Shown piece by piece: positions 6,112 through 7,100 of a stretch of DNA of 7,100 bases; position 1 is the first letter of the stretch; each line of letters begins with the position of its first letter. This DNA is from Sphingobium sp. (lineage in GTDB: Bacteria > Pseudomonadota > Alphaproteobacteria > Sphingomonadales > Sphingomonadaceae): assembly GCA_020051025.1 (NCBI GenBank), contig JAGVJS010000201.1, positions 1 through 7,100 on the forward strand, in the 5' to 3' direction. Below the pieces are notes generated by a model. It saw only the letters and a list, made by a program, of their open reading frames with translations, did not search any database and was not told where the DNA came from. The translations under genes and the position numbers were made by a program.

Positions 6112-6891
6112 TCAGGCGATCGTCGGCACGATCCCGCCTTCGACCCGCAGCGCGGCACCGTTGGTGGCGGCGGCCAGCGGACTGGCAAGATAGGCGACCA
6201 TGGCGCCGACCTCGTCCGCCTCGATCAGCCGCTTGATGAGCGAAAGCGGGCGGAGTCTGGTGAAGAACTCGGCTTCGCGCTCGGCCTCCGGCGCATCCTT
6301 ATTCTCGACCACGGAGCGGATGAAGTCGACGATCCCTTCCGAGCGAGTTGGGCCGGGGAGGACGGAGTTGACGGTGACGCCGGTGCCCCGCGTATGTTCG
6401 GCCAGGCCGCGCGAGATCGAAAGCTGGGCCGATTTGGTCATGCCATAATGGATCATCTCGGCGGGTGGCAGCAGGCCGCTTTCGCTGGCGATGAAGATGA
6501 CCCGGCCCCAATTATTCGCCAGCATCTTCGGGAAATAGTGGCGTGAAAGGCGCGCGCCGCTCACCACATTGACCTCAAACAGATGATGCCAGTCTTCATC
6601 GCTGATGTCGGCAAAATCCTTGGCTTCGTAGATGCCCAGATTGTTGACGAGAATGTCGGTCGCAGGGACCGCAGCGATCAGTGCGGCGGCGCCCTGCGCG
6701 GTGGCAGGATCGGACAGGACGGCGTTGACCGGCAGGCCGATGTCGGCGGCGGCAGCGTCCAGTTTGGCCTGGCTACGGCCGGTGATGGTGACGGCAGCAC
6801 CTTCCTGCGCAAGGCGTTTGGCGATGGCGAGGCCGATGCCAGCGGTCGATCCGGTGACGATGGCGGTCTTGCCGGTAAGCTTCAGGTCCAT
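6112..6891 (-). CDS. Short-chain dehydrogenase/reductase (SDR), substrate unknown
   Basis: This is a classical SDR: a cytosolic NAD(P)(H)-dependent oxidoreductase with a Rossmann fold, 259 residues long. It shows the cofactor loop TGSTAGIG at 13-20, NNLG at 83-86 (usually NNAG), the active-site N108, S136, Y149 and K153 (the YxxxK motif as YGMTK), and the PG motif at 179-180. The R39 after TG at the end of the second strand (TITGRS) hints at a preference for NADPH. The segment 181-220 forms the variable substrate lid and gives no recognisable specificity; FabG-like automatic annotation would not be safe. The ATG at 6891 has AAGGGA upstream with 7 nt spacing. It is divergent from a LysR-type gene, a layout in which the regulator usually controls the enzyme gene. 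Confidence 0.9.
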   Translation of the reverse strand: MDLKLTGKTAIVTGSTAGIGLAIAKRLAQEGAAVTITGRSQAKLDAAAADIGLPVNAVLSDPATAQGAAALIAAVPATDILVNNLGIYEAKDFADISDEDWHHLFEVNVVSGARLSRHYFPKMLANNWGRVIFIASESGLLPPAEMIHYGMTKSAQLSISRGLAEHTRGTGVTVNSVLPGPTRSEGIVDFIRSVVENKDAPEAEREAEFFTRLRPLSLIKRLIEADEVGAMVAYLASPLAAATNGAALRVEGGIVPTIA

Positions 6892-6994
6892 GAGCTTTTC
6901 CCTTCGTGATGAGACAGCGAGTTGGACAGGTAAATAGATAGTCGGTTATGCATGATTAGATCGAATGGCATCACTTCAGAAGTGAATCAAAATC
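6892..6994. promoter_or_regulatory. Divergent control region between the SDR gene and the LysR gene
   Basis: These 103 bp are more AT-rich than the flanking genes and hold the promoters of both. A perfect palindrome TCACTTC-A-GAAGTGA lies at 6971-6985, ending 9 nt before the LysR start and centred 87 bp upstream of the SDR start. That suits a LysR recognition site which activates the enzyme gene and represses the regulator, although it is not a strict T-N11-A site. A weak plus-strand promoter candidate is TTGGAC (6922-6927) with TTATGC (6946-6951) at an 18-bp spacing. No repeat doublet is present. Confidence 0.55.
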
Positions 6995-7100
6995 ATGGAT
7001 AATCGGTTTGGCGATGTCGAGACGTTTTTGATGGTGGCGGGCGAGGGCAGCTTTGCAGGCGCGGCCAAGGCCTTGCGCCTGACCCCGTCGGCCGTGAGCC
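6995..7100 (+). CDS. LysR-family transcriptional regulator, N-terminal 35 residues (cut by window edge)
   Basis: The visible residues begin MDNRFGDVETF and contain the start of the LysR-type winged helix-turn-helix: FLMVAGEGSFAGAAKALRL followed by TPSAVS, the typical turn and recognition-helix start. LysR regulators bind DNA as tetramers and respond to a small molecule through a C-terminal domain, which lies outside the window. The ATG at 6995 is the natural start for this domain; the upstream sequence AAGTGA is only a weak ribosome site. It is divergent from the SDR gene, so it probably controls that gene and itself through the shared 103-bp gap. The inducer cannot be inferred. Confidence 0.88.
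   Translation, partial: MDNRFGDVETFLMVAGEGSFAGAAKALRLTPSAVS

Noticed and set aside
5218..6546. 442-codon plus-strand frame spanning the dioxygenase, the repeat copy and part of the SDR gene
   Set aside because: It runs across two well-supported minus-strand genes and through a repeat, with no recognisable domain or ribosome site.

Overview
The window looks like ordinary chromosome from a high-GC alphaproteobacterium, most likely a sphingomonad (Sphingomonas/Sphingobium group). The main reasons are the plant/alphaproteobacterial-type glutathione reductase (redox motif with VIRGCVPKK), the short ~500-residue Pgi, the lepB-rnc-era order, and intergenic inverted repeats of a kind I recall being scattered through sphingomonad genomes. 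The placement is inference from memory; no database was searched.

Layout. Positions 1-1929 (minus strand) hold a housekeeping operon read right to left: lepB (signal peptidase I), rnc (RNase III), then era (GTPase, cut by the left edge). lepB and rnc overlap by 4 nt (TTGA). rnc and era are separated by 190 nt that contain an 83-bp repeat doublet. Positions 1930-2116 are a divergent promoter gap. pgi (2117-3622, plus) and gor (3792-5138, plus) follow, with one repeat doublet between them and one after gor. On the minus strand come a 2-oxoglutarate/Fe(II) dioxygenase of the PF10014 type (5230-5943) and a short-chain dehydrogenase (6112-6891), again with a repeat doublet between them. A LysR-family regulator starts at 6995 and runs off the right edge; it is divergent from the dehydrogenase and a 15-bp palindrome lies in the gap.

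How the genes relate. lepB-rnc-era combine protein export with RNA processing and ribosome assembly. Pgi and Gor are linked only loosely through sugar phosphates and NADPH; the 169-bp gap with a repeat suggests they are separate transcription units. The LysR/dehydrogenase pair has the usual layout of a regulator and its target. The dioxygenase is probably a small-molecule (free amino acid type) hydroxylase of unknown substrate.

No CRISPR array, phage, transposase, tRNA or rRNA was seen. The most unusual material is the non-coding structure: four REPIN-like inverted doublets occupy every intergenic gap except the two divergent promoter gaps. One lies inside the transcript that encodes RNase III, where its long stem is a plausible RNase III target. 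I found no clear new multi-gene system.
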